Source: Verrucomicrobiota bacterium
Lineage (GTDB): Bacteria > Verrucomicrobiota > Kiritimatiellia > UBA8416 > JAIOPI01
DNA: 7,002 bases
Assembly: GCA_027620105.1 (NCBI GenBank)
Contig: JAQCIA010000104.1
Location: forward strand, 1-7,002
Direction: 5' to 3'
Positions 5,949-7,002 of the stretch are shown here, piece by piece (the first letter of the stretch is position 1; every line of letters begins with the position of its first letter). A model generated the notes under the pieces. It saw only the letters and a list, made by a program, of their open reading frames with translations, ran no database searches and was not told the origin of the DNA. The translations under genes and the position numbers were made by a program.

Positions 5949-6311
5949 ATGGCTAGGAACGTTCTCGGACAGGATTTGGAATGCTGTTGCAATGACCCGG
6001 TCACGGGTTTTTTCAGAAACGGCAAGTGCGACACCAACGGCCAGGACCGGGGGATGCACACGGTCTGTGTGGAAATGACCGAAGAATTTCTGCAGTTCGC
6101 CTTGGATGCGGGCAACGATCTGATCACGCCAATGCCCGAGTATCAGTTTCCGGGACTGAAGCCGGGCGATCGCTGGTGTGTCTGTGTGGGGACGGTCGTG
6201 GAGGCGATCGAAGCTGGCAAGCCTCCGCGCATTGTCTTGAACGCCACGCACGCGTCGGTGCTGGAGTTCGTATCCAAAGAAGCGTTGCTCGCGCTGTCCG
6301 TGGATCATTGA
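5949..6311 (+). CDS. DUF2237 family protein
   Basis: The 120-residue product matches the DUF2237 pattern along its whole length, a family of small soluble bacterial proteins whose function is not established. Visible hallmarks are NVLGQDLE (4-11), NDPVTGFFRNGKCDTN (15-30), GMHTVCVEMTEEFLQF (35-50), GNDLITP (55-61), FPGLKPGDRWCVC (67-79) and LNATHASVLEFV (97-108). Cysteines at 12-14, 27, 40, 77 and 79 are prominent; the triple Cys after DLE is richer than I expect for the family, where a single Cys is usual there. The start at 5949 is favoured by GAGGGAG (5937-5943) with 5 nt spacing over upstream in-frame ATGs near 5925-5930. No signal peptide or membrane segment is seen, so it should be cytoplasmic. 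It stands alone, divergent from the HEAT-led operon and convergent with the small zipper protein 32 nt away. Confidence 0.93.
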   Translation: MARNVLGQDLECCCNDPVTGFFRNGKCDTNGQDRGMHTVCVEMTEEFLQFALDAGNDLITPMPEYQFPGLKPGDRWCVCVGTVVEAIEAGKPPRIVLNATHASVLEFVSKEALLALSVDH

Positions 6312-6343
6312 TTCATGATCGTGGGGGCGCGGCCGCAGACGCC

Positions 6344-6529
6344 TCAGGCACGCTTCAATTTCACGATCGCGTCGGCCTGCGCGCTCACCGTGCGCTTCAA
6401 GCGTTTGACTTCCTCGGTCAATTGCGTGTTTTCGGTCTGCAATTGCCGGTTGTCCTGTTCGGTCTTGCGCAGGTCTGCCATGACCTCTCGCATGAAATCG
6501 CCTTTGCGTTCCGTATTGATGGCATCCAT
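6344..6529 (-). CDS. Small leucine-zipper coiled-coil protein (61 residues)
   Basis: The product is a 61-residue, highly charged helix that I cannot assign to a named family. After a short N-terminus (MDAINTERKGDFMREV), residues 20-58 keep an unbroken heptad pattern over almost six turns. The a positions are Leu20, Asn27, Asn34, Val41, Val48 and Ile55; the d positions are Thr23, Leu30, Leu37, Leu44, Gln51 and Leu58. Asn at a with Leu at d is the hallmark of parallel two-stranded zippers, so a homodimer or a heterodimer with another coiled coil is inferred. It ends in a basic KLKRA. The gene is convincing despite its size: GGGAGG (complement of 6535-6540) lies 5 nt before the ATG, and a candidate promoter lies upstream. 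No DNA-binding basic region precedes the zipper and no membrane anchor is present. Confidence 0.78.
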   Translation of the reverse strand: MDAINTERKGDFMREVMADLRKTEQDNRQLQTENTQLTEEVKRLKRTVSAQADAIVKLKRA

Positions 6530-6932
6530 CGTGGCCTCCCCAGTTGGTCGTGCTGCGCGAGCGGTTATGCGCCTACAGGGACATCATGGGGCTTGGCGCC
6601 GAAAATCACAGATAAATCATGTTTTTTTCATAATCTGTCAAAAAGATCCGCCGAAACCCCGAGCGTCTTGCGCGCGGTCGGCGGTTTCAGGCTGGTCGCG
6701 AGCGGCCCCGCGGCAACCAATTCTCGCCATGTCCGGTGCCTGCATCTTAAATCAGCGGTTGCATGCCGTGCGCGGCCCTGAGCTTGCCCCCTATGTGGAA
6801 CAGGCCGACGCCGCGCCACCGCCTTGCCTGCACCACCGGTGGACGGCGCGGTCGACATCACAACCAGCAGCTGGGCGAATTCCGGGCCTGGCTGCGCTTC
6901 TATCTGCGCCGCAAAGTTGTGCGCCTCTGTGT
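6530..6932. other. 403-bp region without a recognised gene
   Basis: From 6530 to about 6605 lies the probable leader of the small zipper gene. A short AT-rich patch follows at about 6602-6645. From 6650 to 6932 the DNA is again GC-rich and several frames are open. A plus-strand frame from 6751 runs open through the repeat to the window end and contains EFRAWLRFYLRRKVVRLC. A minus-strand frame covers 6628-6942. None shows a ribosome site or family resemblance, and I call no gene. Confidence 0.5.
6612..6641 (-). promoter_or_regulatory. Candidate promoter for the leucine-zipper gene
   Basis: On the minus strand a perfect TTGACA stands at 6641-6636. With an 18-bp spacer the -10 box would be ATTTAT at 6617-6612, which fits the consensus at only 3 of 6. 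It lies in the most AT-rich stretch of the right-hand part of the window, including seven T in a row at 6622-6628. Transcription would start near 6605 and give a leader of about 75 nt. An inverted repeat ACAGAT/ATCTGT (6608-6613, 6633-6638) overlaps both boxes and might be an operator. Confidence 0.4.
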
Positions 6933-7002
6933 GGAATGGCACTTACTTAAGCCTGGTTTGGGATGCGCTCAAGAACGGCTCGCGGGACGCTCGCCCTCCA
7001 AT
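6933..7002 (-). repeat. Right copy of the 70-bp terminal inverted repeat
   Basis: Read on the minus strand this copy equals bases 1-70 apart from one substitution (G where the left copy has C at 37). Similarity ends at 6933; the next bases inward (read as ACACAGAG against GATCAGAG) are unlike the left copy apart from a short CAGAG. Its plus-strand version brings a stop into frames leaving the window on the right, just as the left copy does on the left. Confidence 0.93.

Noticed and set aside
6324..6345. GGGGCG/CGCCTC hairpin between the convergent DUF2237 and zipper genes as a terminator
   Set aside because: The stem needs a G-U pair, has a 10-nt loop, overlaps the stop of the zipper gene and has no T-run.
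6628..6942. 104-codon minus-strand open frame near the right end
   Set aside because: No ribosome binding site, Arg/Ala-rich random-looking translation, and its start lies inside the repeat.
1..7002. Whole window as a composite transposon with 70-bp inverted ends
   Set aside because: No transposase, integrase or resolvase is visible, the cargo is housekeeping-like, and a gene is cut at the inner edge of one end. Dispersed repeats at contig ends explain the picture more simply.

Overview
The window is GC-rich bacterial DNA that carries six complete genes, one gene fragment and a long inverted repeat at its two extreme ends. The gene content is a LacI-type sugar-sensor fragment, a secreted caspase-like peptidase, a HEAT-repeat protein, a GT4 glycosyltransferase, an aldo/keto reductase and a DUF2237 protein. 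Together with low, scattered gene density this would fit a PVC-group bacterium (Verrucomicrobiota, Kiritimatiellota or Lentisphaerota). That assignment rests on general impression, not on a marker gene, and is tentative.

Layout from left to right. Bases 1-70 are a repeat whose reverse complement occupies 6933-7002 with one mismatch. Directly after the left copy, a plus-strand LacI/PurR-type sensor domain begins in mid-protein and runs to 479, so the gene has lost its DNA-binding half at the repeat boundary. It converges on a minus-strand gene (507-1079) for a small secreted caspase-like (C14) peptidase. Bases 1080-1456 hold no gene I can support, but contain several palindromes and hairpins, including a perfect 18-bp palindrome.

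From 5599 leftward to 1457 four minus-strand genes form an operon: a 555-residue HEAT-repeat protein, a 148-residue protein with a basic, probably coiled-coil C-terminal half, a GT4 glycosyltransferase and an aldo/keto reductase. The last two junctions are 4-nt stop/start overlaps, which imply translational coupling. The set looks like part of a surface glycan or glycoconjugate pathway, with the 148-residue protein as a possible partner of the glycosyltransferase; this is inference from context.

Divergent to the operon, a plus-strand DUF2237 gene (5949-6311) has a clear ribosome binding site. It converges on a 61-residue minus-strand protein (6344-6529) that is almost entirely a leucine zipper and also has a strong ribosome binding site. 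Bases 6530-6932 contain one AT-rich patch with a possible promoter and otherwise no recognisable gene.

The most notable signals are the matching inverted repeats at both ends, the sensor gene cut exactly at one of them, the exported single-domain caspase homologue, the coupled operon and the small zipper protein. No transposase, integrase, CRISPR array, tRNA or rRNA is visible. I do not see a complete new defence or mobile system here.
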